64,000 bases of DNA. Origin: Raphanus sativus (lineage: Eukaryota; Streptophyta; Magnoliopsida; Brassicales; Brassicaceae). Both the position numbers and the translations under genes were made by a program. Position 1 is the stretch's first letter, and the number at the start of each line of letters is the position of its first letter. Below the pieces are notes generated by a model. It saw nothing but the letters and a program-made list of their open reading frames with translations, did no database searches and had not been told where the DNA came from. Below, piece by piece: positions 37,035 through 48,807 of this stretch. The stretch is from NCBI RefSeq assembly GCF_000801105.2, contig NC_079516.1:4650001-4714000 (forward strand), in the 5' to 3' direction.

Positions 37035-38431
37035 ATGGCTGCCCAAAAGGAATAAAGAAGTAAATTACAACGATATGCACTAAAATTATTATAATTTCAC
37101 ACCAAATTTGAAATGATACTATTTACCATACTAAAATGCTATTCACTCTATTGAAACACTGTTATCTTATTTATTAATAAAAGTATAACTAAATAAAAAT
37201 AAATAAAAAGATAAATACATATAACATTATAAATAAATTTTAATGTAAAATTTGGTGTTGTAATTGGAAAAAAAACTCTTTTGTAATGTTAAATATACAT
37301 TAAAAATAGTTCGGTTTTGATTTTAAAATAGTGTTATTGGTTGGAAATGTCGTAAGCCTAAAATATGTTTCACCATTAAAACAATATGTTTATTATAAAT
37401 TATACAAGACATATTCGTTTGTCCACTGTCCTGAGTCCAACTTTCCAATAAAAAAAGATCCTAGTCTTTAAGAAATCAGAATAAATTAAAATTAATTTCA
37501 TATATACTATGTCAACTGAAGCAAATTTCATTATTTTATTTCATCTGACATGAATAGACTTGAAGTCATATTTATAAGACGTAGAAAAGTCACTGTAGAA
37601 ATCTCCGATAAAGCCACAAAATTTTCGTGATAATATATATTTATATTTAAGATAAACAGTATTGGCCGATTTGGTCGACTCCGGAAAAAAAACATTTAAT
37701 GTTATAGAGTAGACTGGCTATTACACTGTTTGATACGAGTTTGAAATACCTTCCGACTAATGTCAGGTAATGAACCGATCATCTTACGATCCGCCATGTA
37801 AACCATTTGGGCTCATTCTGGCTAAGTAATAATAATTTAGTTCCCAGGAAAATTAAATCCAAAACGGATGTGAATACACACCAAACCCCAAAAAATTCAT
37901 GATAAATTTTCAAAAGCCATGAAAATGCTATGAAATAAATACCGTGATTTTTGTACATTAATCATAGCAAAAAATGTTATGAAATTGACACGAAATAAAA
38001 TATTTTTAGCTATATTTTGTTTCGTGACAAATTTGCCACGAAATAGAACATAGCAAAAATCATAGCTAATTTACAAAAAAAAATATATCTTTTTCGATTT
38101 AGTCAAAAATATTTTTTGTCGCTAATTGCCAAAATCCAAATATATATATATATATAATATATTATATATATATATATCTCAAAATCTTACTCTTAAACCC
38201 AAACCCACATATACAAACCTTCCAACCTATATCATAAATATTAAACTTTAAATCTAAATCCCCCAAAAATCATATTTTAAATAAAAATAAACTATAGTTC
38301 TTATAAAGATTATCGTTTTCAAATTTCTTTTTCTTTTTTAGTTTTGAACTTAACATTCAAACCTATACAGAAACCATTAGTCGAAACTTTCAAAACTTTA
38401 AATTTTATTTTGTATACTAAACTCTGAAATC

Positions 38432-38437
<6 letters not shown>

Positions 38438-38472
<35 letters not shown>
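38438..38472. repeat. (AT)n microsatellite
   Basis: About 35 bp of uninterrupted AT dinucleotides, with a second TA-rich stretch at 38142-38180. Simple sequence with no other signal. Confidence 0.9.
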
Positions 38473-38474
<2 letters not shown>

Positions 38475-38729
38475 CAACTTTATACCACCATCTTAATTCT
38501 AGTCTCAGATATTATTTTCTAATTCAAATCTAAAGAGGCTAGCTCCAAATTTTTAAACTTAATTATAAGGTATAAAATTAGGAGTTAGCATAAAGATAGT
38601 GTATAAAGTATTAAATATATAAATTTTATAATTTTTTTAAATATTAGTTTTTAAAAAGATAGATTTTTTATTCGTTAATCCATGGAGTGAAGATAACACT
38701 TTGTTTAATCTTGGCCAGAAATAAATAAA

Positions 38730-39234
38730 AGAAAAGTGGTATGTATGACCATGAAAAACATATAGTTCACTGTCTAACAAATTTCCCTACCATTTATATA
38801 CACGGTATTATATTTATATATTAATATTGTATTGCCCTTCCTTTCAACCCGTGAAACCTGAAGCAAAAAAAAATCTTAATTATTATATGTAAAACATAAA
38901 TTGTGGCTTAACTTCCTTTTTACTTCTCTTGGTAACTTCGTAGAAGTTGAATAGTCTACGGCACCAATTTGAGTAACACCATCACCCTGCCGGATTCGGT
39001 TCGATTTTTTTCCTTCTCCTTCATTTTCTGCAAATGCGTGCTCTTCTCTGCTTCTAAAATCGGCGATCACACGACGGCGTTAAAGTTGCAGCATTGCCTA
39101 GTAACAACCCATGCCTATTCCACTTCAGACACTCGATTTTTGTCAATGGTAAATTCTCGGGTGTTTACCTTCGATTCTCTTCATCTGATGTTATTTTCTT
39201 TTCTAATTCGGCTATATATGGTTTTGCTTGCAGG
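38730..39234. other. Unassigned segment next to the MULE relic
   Basis: A GC-richer stretch (38960-39110, GCGATCACACGACGGCG) lies beside the transposase relic. It could be part of the element or captured host DNA. I do not recognise a gene. Confidence 0.3.
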
Positions 39235-39771
39235 TGCACATGAATGTTCACCGACATACTTCTTATTAATAAAATATGTCGAGCCCTTCAAACACTCTCG
39301 GGCATCCCAAAAGCACACTTTATCAGCGCATCTAATACACCAAACTGATTTATTGGATTTGATAACTATGTAGTGAAAGTAATGCCTCATTGCACATAAA
39401 AAAATGTTTATTAAGGAAAAGATCTTCTTTCTTAACCAATTCGACCAAAGAACTATTTGCCAAATTTTCTCTGTTTTCTTTTTCAGAGATGTTGTAAGTA
39501 TCAAAATCATCTCCATCAACCTCACCTTGCTTCATTTTCCCTTTCTTCTTCTTGTTATGCTTAGCCCCCTTCACATTACTTGAAGCACCCCATTGTCACA
39601 TGGAATACATTCCTCTTCTTCACCAGTACGTGAATCATTTCGCATCTTATTAAGATTAATGTCGACCTTATTTGGATTCCCTTGCTTTGCTTTATAGGTA
39701 ATACACAATCGAGTTGACTGATGCTTCTTACACCACCCTAGAAAAAAATGTAATTTGGTGTGAGTTTGCAA
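39235..39771 (-). pseudogene. Mutator-like (MULE) transposase N-terminal relic
   Basis: Minus frames give GDDFDTYNISEKENRENLAN, LVELVKKEDLFLNKHFF and, after a frame shift, RHYFHYIVIKSNKSVWCIRC followed by CFWDARECLKGSTYFINKKYVGEHSC. This is the plant MuDR zinc-binding N-terminal module (K..W..CxxxxC.W......HxC). The frameshift near 39415 and the absence of the catalytic domain show it is dead. The open frame at 39571-39771 (WCKKHQSTRLCITY, NDSRTGEEEE) is probably its upstream part. Confidence 0.6.
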
Positions 39772-39779
39772 TGATCACC

Positions 39780-40842
39780 GGTGGACATTCTGATGAATTG
39801 ATCAACATACCCAATAGGTAGACAACTCAACTCCAAATTGGCATCTGTTTTTATGAAACCAAAATCCTCTATATAACAATTTTCTGTAATTCTTCAGTAG
39901 AGGAACTCAATTCCAAAGCAAGTAACCTTCCCTCTTTCTTTTCATCAACAGAAAAACTTCAACCTGAAGCTACAACCAATTTCCAAACATCACATGAAGC
40001 ATAGATATGAATCATGGTAGAATAAATGTGAAATTTTTGGGAACAATCAATAGATATAGAGATGGTGTAAGAGGCAGTTTATCACGATTTTTAATTTATT
40101 TTTTTGAAAAATTTGCTTTTTAAAGTATAAGGAAACTGAATATTTTCAAGTATTCTATTTCTATATTTTTGGAACTGATTATCCTTATTAGTATAATATG
40201 TATTCTACTCTATGTATAATACGGTAAACATGTTTGAAATCGACTTCTACTAATTTTAGATTTATTGTAATGTGTAGATTCCGATTTATTACAAATTTTA
40301 GAGCGATAAATTAAGCGTAGAATGTGTATTCCAAATATTTTTAGATAACTACTATTTACGTAGATCACATATTCTAAATATAATAGATTCAATGAAAAAT
40401 GGTTTACATTTTCTATTATGCTATGAAATAATTATTTTAAACATTTTTTAAACTGTAAAATACCACCAAATTGATATAGGTATCCTCAGTAGTTACTATT
40501 TTAATTTTTTTTTGTTTGTAAAACTATTTATTTGATTTCTTTTGAAAAATATTAAAAAGTATTAGAGGCAAAAATGATACAAAATATAAATTAGCCTAAT
40601 GAAACATAGTTTTCATATTTTTATCTAAAAAGAAAACTAAATCGTTCACAACTCATCAAGTTTTACTCATAATAGTTCAAATTAAAGCTATGATGACATG
40701 AAATATCTTTGGCATTGAATTAACAAAATAAGTTTATTAATTTAGTATATAATGATGATTTTATTCCATATATGATCACAGTCGAAAACAAAATTAAGCA
40801 ACTTTTATTGAAAGAGAAAGAACAACAAAAAGGTATTTTTGT
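39780..40842. other. AT-rich intergenic DNA
   Basis: No gene is seen. It leads into the 3' flank of NAI2-like copy 3. Confidence 0.3.
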
Positions 40843-41811
40843 TTAAGTAAGAGTGTTGAGAAACTGAACCCAGACAACATCTGCCTTCTGGATGGTCTCA
40901 AGAGAATATTCCGCAGATGCTTGCACCTCCTTCCACTCGCGAACAACCACACGATGCTTCTCGTATGCATGAGACGATTCCTCTAGAACTATTGATAGAT
41001 TCTCAACACTCCTCTGGAATTTAATCTCAACTTGTTTCTTCTCAGCCTCAAGCTTCAACACCGCCTTCTTCATCGCGAATATTTGTACGGCCAAGTTGTC
41101 TCCTTTCTGAGCCAAAGCCTTGACTGACTCGAACTCAGCGTCCACCCTTTTTTGCTTCTCTATGGCCATCTTTTCGTGCAATATGACAGAAGGTGGGATT
41201 GAATCCTTGTCTTATCACAGTCCCATACGTGGCCAGCCTCGATATGCAGGGTACTTTAGCCCGGGTTAGTTCTTCATAACGTGCACCCATTGTCAGTATA
41301 TCCTCGTAATCCGAACGAGCTACGAGCTCACGTACCTTTATACCAACATACTTTTGCAAGGTCATTTTTAGCTTCCTTACTTTCTCGGATGTTTCCGTGG
41401 TAGAAACCTTTCCTATTTTTACATCTGTCCATCGTCCTTTCTTGTGATTATCAACAATCTCGGTCAGCGATGTTATGAGACTAGAGGTCTTTGACGAGGA
41501 TCCCTACATATCAAAGTTAACACATTGATTGTGATGTTACAACAATAACTTAGTTTATCCCAATAATAATTGTATATGTGTATATATTAATTGTATATAT
41601 ATATATATATTTCATGAAAGATGTCCAAGCCTGAGCATTACCTTAATGGATTCTTCCTTGATAATGTCATTTAAGTCATACTTTGGTATAACCATAGAAT
41701 CGTCTCCCTTAACACCATCTTTGTCTGGGTTAATACAGCGCCACGCACCTACATATATGTCCACAACAACAACAAAAAATCAAGCTCCTTTGAGTTTTCT
41801 GTGTAATTAGG

Positions 41812-41941
41812 GCATTTTAGAGATTTTTTTTCTTTTTTGAAAAATTTTTAAATTTTATTCATCTAAAATAAAACTTTTGTACAGACAAGCTGCTATGCTT
41901 TTTATAAGGAAATTAAAACAGACTTTTGCATTTTAGAGATT
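41812..41941 (-). mobile_element. Retroposon fragment in an intron of copy 3
   Basis: A 14-bp site (GCATTTTAGAGATT) is duplicated at 41812-41825 and 41928-41941. About 100 bp ending in a T/poly(A) run lie between. In copy 2 the same intron has the site once, at about 32408-32421, giving an empty-site control. The source family is not identified, probably a LINE 3' end. Confidence 0.72.
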
Positions 41942-42108
41942 AACAAACAGATTTGAGCAAATTTCCTTACAGTTACCAATTTTTTGGCAATTATATAACT
42001 GTACTGCTAAACAGTAATACATTAGTAAGGATATGAAGAATTTAATATACATATAATTGTAAAAACCTTTGTAAACTTGGGATTTTCCTAAATTATTAGC
42101 TTAATCAA

Positions 42109-43058
42109 TCTATTCTATTAAAACAGAAGTACAAAATTAGATTAACCCTTAGTTTTTCACTATATTTACATTGTCATGCCACTAAGATATTAAATGAAGC
42201 TATATTTAAGTATGATTGTATTTTCCTAATTTAAATAATATATTTAAGCATTTAATGTTTTTTACTAATTTAAATAATATATTTCCTTAATAAAATCTTA
42301 ACCAAAATATATTTCCCAATATATTTCGTATTGACATATTAAATATTTTTAATATTTATTAGTAATAAAAAATAAAATAAAAATCACACATCATTATCAA
42401 TTTATATAACATATAAATAAAATATAAAATAATTTGTTTCATATATTATTAGCATAATGCTTCCATATATAAGTCCAATTAGTTATAAATATAAGATTTG
42501 TTTATATGATACATTGTGATATAATAGACTATTAAATCACAAAATATAATTATATTAAAGTAATAAATAAAATCATTATGTTTTAAAATGTTATATTAAC
42601 AATTATGTAATACTTTTAGTTTACAAATATATATAGTATACCATTAGTACAGATAAAAAATTTAAAGTAAAAAAAAAATTTATAATGTCACGGATCAAGC
42701 TCTAGAAATAAACAAAAACAGCGCAACATTATTTTTCTTCAACAAATTTATTTTTTAATAAAAATTATAGTTCCAAATATGGTTATATATTTTATGTATT
42801 TATAAATTTATTTTTTTGGGATGCAAAGATGTTTGAATTAAAAAAATTATGATCCACCTTTATATTATTTTCATTAAGAAATTTAAAATTTATATCAGAA
42901 AAATTTTATTAAAATTTTTAATTTTTATTTTTATTATAACAAAAAAATAATTCCCGATTTAAATTTATATTTAAATATTATAAAACATCATTTAAATTAA
43001 AAAAAAATTAAAAAACATAAAATAAATACCCGCCCGGTCGGACGGGTCAAGTAACTAA
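42109..43058 (+). mobile_element. Non-autonomous Helitron in an intron of copy 3
   Basis: Starts TCTATTCTATTAAAACAGAAG after a host A. Ends with hairpin CCCG...CGGG (43029-43046), then TCAAGTAACTAA. The expected host T after the end is C here, so the 3' limit is slightly uncertain. AT-rich body with no coding. Absent from copy 2. Confidence 0.7.
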
Positions 43059-43859
43059 CTTAAAACACGGCAAACACTTAACTAATAACATTTTCTTCTC
43101 ACATTCTTTTATTAATGTATTATGTATGGTACGACAAAATACAAAAGCTTAATTGAGAGACAAACCTGACTGTCCAATTGATAGAGACCCTATAACTCCT
43201 GCGCCGCTACTGCTTGTCTTCGACTCATACTCTAGACGACCCTCCATTGACTCTTGCTTCGACTCATACTGTTGACGACTCCCCATTGACTCATCTGAAA
43301 GCAGATAACTGGTTATATACATCACGATGATCTGATAACTTTAAGAGAACTACATAGAGAATAGGCAAATTATATACCTCCATTTCTAGTTATTATCGGT
43401 TCCTTTATCATGAACCCTCGGTTTCCCTCAGCTGTGACAATACATGGTATATGTAAATCAGAATACTGACTGAACCAAGAACTCTTTTGCAAAACTAACA
43501 TATAAATAAGTAAATGAGAACATTGACTGAAGTGTATTCTTACATTCCTTTTCACCGTTATTTTTATAATATATTTGGTTTATATCGCTTCCATCATCTC
43601 TACTTTCACTCCCTGGAAGTAACAAATGAACAAATAAGCTTCAAACTACACTGAATTCTCTATATGAATTTTAAAAAATACAAATAATAAATTTAGCTAT
43701 ACAAAATTTTGTATTATTCAATGTCTACCTTGGAATGTGGTTCCAAGTGTTTCCAGCTTACTCTTTTCCTCTGTGATTTCTTCTTCTTCTACAACAGTTC
43801 TGGTAGATGCTGAAGCTATGATCCAATGGAACATGAAAACAATTATTAGATAGAAGAAA

Positions 43860-44110
43860 TTTTTAGAACATCTCTATTTCTAATAGCACTAGAAGTAAAT
43901 GTTATTCAATTCATCTCTATTTCTTTCTATAAAATATAAATTGCTAGTTTTCCTATAAATAAATAAATAGGAGAAGAAACAACAGTTTTTAAGCTTTTTC
44001 CTCTAATAGAGAAATGTTATATTAGAAAAACACATGGAAGTAAATTCAACCTCTATTTAGATGAAAAGAGTAAAAATACATTAAAAGATGGTCTTACAAT
44101 AATGGTTCAA
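43860..44110. other. Possible small insertion in an intron of copy 3
   Basis: About 240 bp (around 43865-44105) have no counterpart in the matching intron of copy 2. Ends such as AACATCTCTATTT and a later AACCTCTATTT hint at a small DNA element, but I could not define terminal repeats or a target duplication. Confidence 0.35.
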
Positions 44111-44639
44111 AGATTTTTTTTGTTTGGTCACATGTTCAATGTTTTATAAGAAAACATATATAGCCAAAATTACCTTCCATCTGGCGTTGAAGCTCTTTCA
44201 CCCGTTCCTGATTCGAAGCACCTGAATTGATGATGCACACATAATAAAAGTGTTTTAGTTACCAAAAAAACTTTGCCTCGGAGAAACAAAGGGGAATAGG
44301 AAGAACATCTTACCGGTTTCAGAAGCATCCATTAAATCAGCTTCAGTTCCATCATTTTTATTAAAACCTACAATCGAAGAGGACAAACCTATTAATAACA
44401 TAATCGGAATAGATAGTTCTAATCCTATTAATTAACATCTGTAACACTATACCTTGCATTAGACGTTTGATGTCGTCCGAACTACTGGAACTTTGACCCG
44501 CTTCATAACTACTAGCAGCTTCCGACTATATAACCGAAAGTTCACAGACCATAATTAAAAAAAAAACATGTTTTCTAAAGAAATCTTTAAGACAGGCCAA
44601 AAATATGTACACCAAATCACCCATAAATTATTGTTTTTA

Positions 44640-45105
44640 ACCTAGAATTGAGTTATAATATCAAAAGAATGTTCTACATTTACTGGTTTACCTCGTTTTT
44701 CAAACCTAGAATTGAGTTATAAACATCAAAAGAATGTTCTAGGTTAACCTCGTTTATTTTAATCTAGAGTTGAGTTATAAACATCAAAAGAATTTACTGG
44801 TTTACCTCGTTTTTCAAACCTAGAATTGAGTTATAAACATCAAAAGAATGTTCTAGGTTAACCTCGTTTATTTTAATCTAGAGTTGAGTTATAAACATCA
44901 AAATAATTTTTCCAGGTTCATCTCGTTTTCTTCTTATCCTAGAATTGAATTATAAACATCATAGAAATGTTCTAGGTTCACCTCGTTTCTTTTTAACCTA
45001 GAATTGAGTTATAAAACATCAAAAGTGTCTAAGTTTACCTCATTTTTTAAACCTAGAATTGAGTTACAAAAATCTAAAGAATGTTCGAGGTTTTACCTCA
45101 GCTTC
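44640..45105 (-). repeat. Minisatellite multiplying a 5' splice site
   Basis: About eight imperfect copies of a unit of roughly 55-62 bp (CCTAGAATTGAGTTATAAAC ... GGTTTACCTCGTTT). Copy 2 has the unit once, at about 33835-33890, directly at the exon 3 donor. Most units carry ACCTCG or ACCTCA, which on the coding strand is GAG followed by GT, like the true donor at about 45096-45099. Confidence 0.85.
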
Positions 45106-45180
45106 AACCGAGTGAGACACAGATGATGTCGCTTTCCCTGTTTGGACATTATCTGCAACCAAACAAGACAAATTTAATAC

Positions 45181-45239
45181 ACTGGCTATTTATATATCTT
45201 TTTTTGAATTTTTTTTTTTTGACTGGCTATTTATATATC
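45181..45239 (-). mobile_element. Ultra-short retroposon scar
   Basis: The 18-bp site ACTGGCTATTTATATATC occurs at 45181-45198 and 45222-45239. Only 23 nt of T with a central GAA separate the copies. Confidence 0.65.
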
Positions 45240-45406
45240 GACGTTAAGATAACAAAATTATTAAGTTCGTTAAATATGTATTGTTTACATTCAGATTCTT
45301 GACCCTCTAACGTTCCAAATTCATTGGTTCCGCCAACCTGAAACAAAAATCAAATCAATGCATGCAAGTCCATTTCAATTCTGATATTCATCTTTTTTGA
45401 TATTCA

Positions 45407-45458
45407 TCTTCTTATTCCTTCAAGTTTACAAAAAAAAAAAAAATCTTCTTATTCCTTC
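45407..45458 (+). mobile_element. Ultra-short poly(A) retroposon scar with paralogous empty site
   Basis: The 15-bp site TCTTCTTATTCCTTC is at 45407-45421 and 45444-45458. A 22-nt insert (AAGTTTAC plus poly(A)) lies between. Copy 2 carries the site once, at about 34146-34160. Confidence 0.75.
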
Positions 45459-45689
45459 TTTAATAGTTTGGTATGTTAATTAAGAAAAATGTATCTGATT
45501 GTGGCTTGCTTACCTGACAAGAAACCTCATGGAAGCTTGAGAGAACGAGACAAATTGCTAGCGCCAAAACCACACGTTTGTTTCCCATCGCGGAGATTGG
45601 CATTACATACACCAAACAAAAGACAATGTTTTATTCCCTAAGATTGTACTTGTTTAGTTGTTTTGATGTTTGAAGCAAAGCTTCTTGTG

Positions 45690-45699
45690 CTTTAAATAG
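45690..45699 (-). promoter_or_regulatory. TATA box of NAI2-like copy 3
   Basis: CTATTTAAAG (minus), about 105 bp upstream of the ATG at 45588, conserved with copy 2. Confidence 0.5.
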
Positions 45700-46419
45700 A
45701 GCTCATGATGTAGAATAAACTAACGCGTCTTTTTAATATAAACATATTTAATCAAGTCTCGAGTCCTTTTATTTACTCATCAATAACATAACATATTCTA
45801 TGCTTCGCAATCAATGATGTAAATATACTTCTACTCCATAAATGATGTAAATATACGTTAAGGTTTGATAATTTTTGAAGTTGTTAATTGACCGGGTCAT
45901 GGAGCTTATTGATTTTTAATTATAAGTGCACTCGCTATATCGTAAGTCAGGTTCACATCTTGTAGTTCCATAGATGACCAGGGAAAATCAAAAATCAAGT
46001 GTGCAATGCCTATTAAAGTTCTCTACTAAACCTAAGTTTTGTTTCGTGATTAAAACATTATGTTAATAAAATTTTGTTCAAGTCGTATTAGTTTGTGCAT
46101 GTACTGTAGTACTACTGCCGACTTTGGCATCTGGCGCCAGGTACCACGGTCCGGGTTCCAATAATAAAAAGATTCAGATTTTTCTTTTTAAAAAATTCAA
46201 ATAACTTGTAAAGACATATACATCTCTCAGTAAAAGCCTATTTTATTATTTTACTCCTTCAACAGATAAAAAATTATACATCAAACATGTGAAATCGACC
46301 ACAAAATTAGGTTATATGAAGAACAAACGAACGAAACAAAAGCATAGTATATGAGTTTACCGAGTTAGTTTAGGTCGTTTATATTACAAGACTGTGAAAA
46401 TGACATGAATAGACGAAGG

Positions 46420-46740
46420 AAACAAATACTTAAATTTATGACTATCCAGACTTGGGGTCAGATTTATAAGACAGAGAAAAGTTGACTACAAAATGCAAAT
46501 ATTGACTTTGATTTGCAAGAGACGGCATGGAGATTAAGGTCATATATATAGTAGACTGTAAATTTGACTATCATTTATCGACCTTATTTTGAAAAAGCAG
46601 TGTTTTGCGAAAAAATGAAAAAATTATAGCCGTTTGGCGTATTTCTTTTAGGAATTTCAAATTAAATTAATTAGTAAGAAAAAAATTCACATATAATTTC
46701 ACTGATTTTAAATTAAAATTACAAATACCTATACAGAACC
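46420..46740. other. Distal flank shared with the 35.6-kb repeat
   Basis: GACGAAGGAAACA and GACTTGGGGTCAGATTTATAAG (split here: 46413 and 46449) resemble 35630 and 35670, extending the local duplication pattern. There is no gene. Confidence 0.4.
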
Positions 46741-46749
46741 TTCTAAAAT

Positions 46750-48010
46750 AAATTATTACATAAGTAATTTTCCGCATTCAGCTCTCATGTTAATCACGTT
46801 AAGAGTTAGATTAGTTAATATGATTATATCTTTAATAAATTAAATATATAATTAATTACAATTAAAAACAAATTTATTTATTATCTAAAGTTATTTACTT
46901 TTAACAAAAAAACAAATTTATTTACTTTTATAGATACTTCTAAAGTTAATAATAATAAAAATTATCCAAAATCTAAAAGTATATTTTAAAATAAAAAAAT
47001 AATTCCTATATATAGTATATATGTTGTTATCCGAAAAATATCTTATATATAAAGGTTAGAAGTTTAAAAACAAATAAAAATAACTAAATATTAATCAAGT
47101 AAAATTCTTCATTTTATATAATTAAAAAGATAGTATTAATTGGTTTTTAAATTTTAGTTATTAATAATGAATATATATAGTACGAAATTTTCAAAAAAAA
47201 AACGTAAATATTCAAATGAAAACAGAAATAATAATTTATCTACAGTCTTTTGGTAAATACGCATATATTAGTAAATAACTATAACATATTTATGTCACCA
47301 TGTGCAAACGAAACAACTAATTAGATTTATTATTTGTGTTCTTGGTATTTCATTTTCCTCTGATATGAATTATGTGCATATATAGCATTTTTCTTACTGA
47401 AATTTTGCATTCGAGTTTTTATATAAAAATTAGAGTGGTTAATATTAAATTTTAGCATTCGATCTATCACGTTGAAAATTAGAGTGGTTAATATCATGTA
47501 CATCTTTAATTAATAAAATATATAATTAATTACAAGATAAAAAAACTATTTTTTTATTAGTTAAGTGATTTAAATTATTAATAATAAGAATAATAAAAAA
47601 TCTAAAAATATATTTAAAATAACAAAAAGATAATTCCTATACATCTGAAAGTATCTTTTAATTGATTTTTTTTATTTATAAATATTAATCAAATAAAATT
47701 CTTAATTTTATATAATAAAAAAAGATTATTGATTGATTTCAATTTTTTTAATAATAAATATAGTGTACAACTAAATTTTCAAAGAAAAATTTACAATATA
47801 TCAGAAATTTCAAATAAAAGCATAAATAATAATTTATTATTATAATCTTTTGATTAATACGTAATATATTAATAAGTAACTATAATATAATATGTTTATG
47901 CTCGCATGCGGGCGAGATTTATTATTTGCCTTCTTTCTATTTGATTTTCTTTAATATAAATTATGTGCATATATAACATTTTTCTTGCAGAACTTTCAAG
48001 CAGACACTGT
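46750..48010. repeat. Two tandem copies of an AT-rich unit of about 0.65 kb
   Basis: 46790-47400 and 47460-48000 share ordered blocks: ATATATAATTAATTACAA (46845 and 47518), TTCTTAATTTTATATAATTA-like text, and AATTATGTGCATATATA (47366 and 47959). The second copy ends near a GC-rich hairpin GCTCGCATGCGGGCGAG (47899-47915) like a Helitron end. The elements are probably decayed Helitrons. Confidence 0.55.
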
Positions 48011-48807
48011 ATTACCAAAATTCTAAGCTTACAATAATAGTTTTAATACACGACGTTTTGATACAAAATCTTCTCTGATATAGTCATTCACAAAAGCTTT
48101 AACATTTTTATCTCTTGATACTGTATGTCATTCTTTTTTTTTTAAATGATAATAAATCGAATCTACACCATATTTCTACTCGAAATATTTAATCTAAGGA
48201 TACATTTGACAGCCATGTTTTTTTTTTCTCCACTAGTTTTTGTAATACGAACAAATTAAAGTATTTTTTTAAAAGTATTTTTTTTTCTCCACTACACTGC
48301 AATTAATAAACAAATGGTAGCAAAAGTAAGGTCTCCAAAAGAATCATATATGCACTAGCAATCTGTAAACATGAGCTGTGAAATCTAAAGCAGTAACTTG
48401 TTCGAAAGAAACTCTCTAATGTACTTTATAATGATTAATTATACGAGAAAACCACAATACCACTTTGAAGAAGAAAAAAACCACCACTTCCTGCTCCGGA
48501 ACGCATCCCAAGTACTGTAACTGGCTATTGACGTGGCGTAAGCACTGCAAAACAAAGCAAATGGAAAACAAAAGTTCAGACTAACTGCAAAATGAAGAAA
48601 TTGAAAGACACAACTCACTAGATCCTAAGACACGTACATGCAAAAGTTAACTCATATAAAAACCTAATCCATCTCATGAAAGACACTCAAGATTATGATC
48701 AAGACACAAGGGATGAAATGTTAGAAGCGGCAATTTTTTATTATTTTCAGTGGGAGTTCCAATTAATCACACTCAAAAGAACATTGATCCTGGACTGACT
48801 TGCTTTA
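48011..48807. other. Spacer and 3' untranslated side of the coatomer gene
   Basis: No coding sequence is supported to the left. 48480-48807 probably holds the 3' UTR, possibly with a spliced alternative end (CAG-type junctions near 48545). Confidence 0.35.

Larger units (their letters stand above)
35640..38720. repeat. Imperfect tandem duplication of about 2 kb
   Basis: 35640-36520 recurs at 37550-38720. Shared text includes GAAAAGTCACTGTAGAAATC (35695 and 37584), TAGCAAAAAATGTTATGAAA (35809 and 37966), CTAAAGAGGCTAGCTCCAAA (36321 and 38533) and GATAACACTTTGTTTAATCT (36475 and 38694). The offset grows from about 1.9 to 2.2 kb because of insertions in the second copy (37640-37890 and AT microsatellites). 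Parts look like a decayed mobile element. Confidence 0.7.
40843..45588 (-). pseudogene. NAI2/TSA1-family copy 3, frameshifted in the last exon
   Basis: Same exon plan as copy 2. Signal peptide MGNKRVVLALAICLVLSSFH...SCQ from 45588, then VGGTNEFGTLEGQESE, DNVQTGKATSSVSHSVEAE, SEAASSYEAGQSSSSSDD, ERVKELQRQMEG, EEEEITEEKSKLETLGTTFQ, EGNRGFMIKEPIITRNG and WRCINPDKDGVKGDD. In the last exon the stretch after LATYGTVI is 23 nt shorter than in copies 1 and 2 (58 against 81 nt before the next conserved codon, all three compared). The frame runs out at 41135. The rest of the C-terminal domain continues in another frame (41181 to 40843, EKQKRVDAEFESVKALAQKGDN ... VWVQFLNTLT). It may make a truncated secreted protein or be a young pseudogene. 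Introns are swollen by a minisatellite, a Helitron and retroposon scars. Confidence 0.8.
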
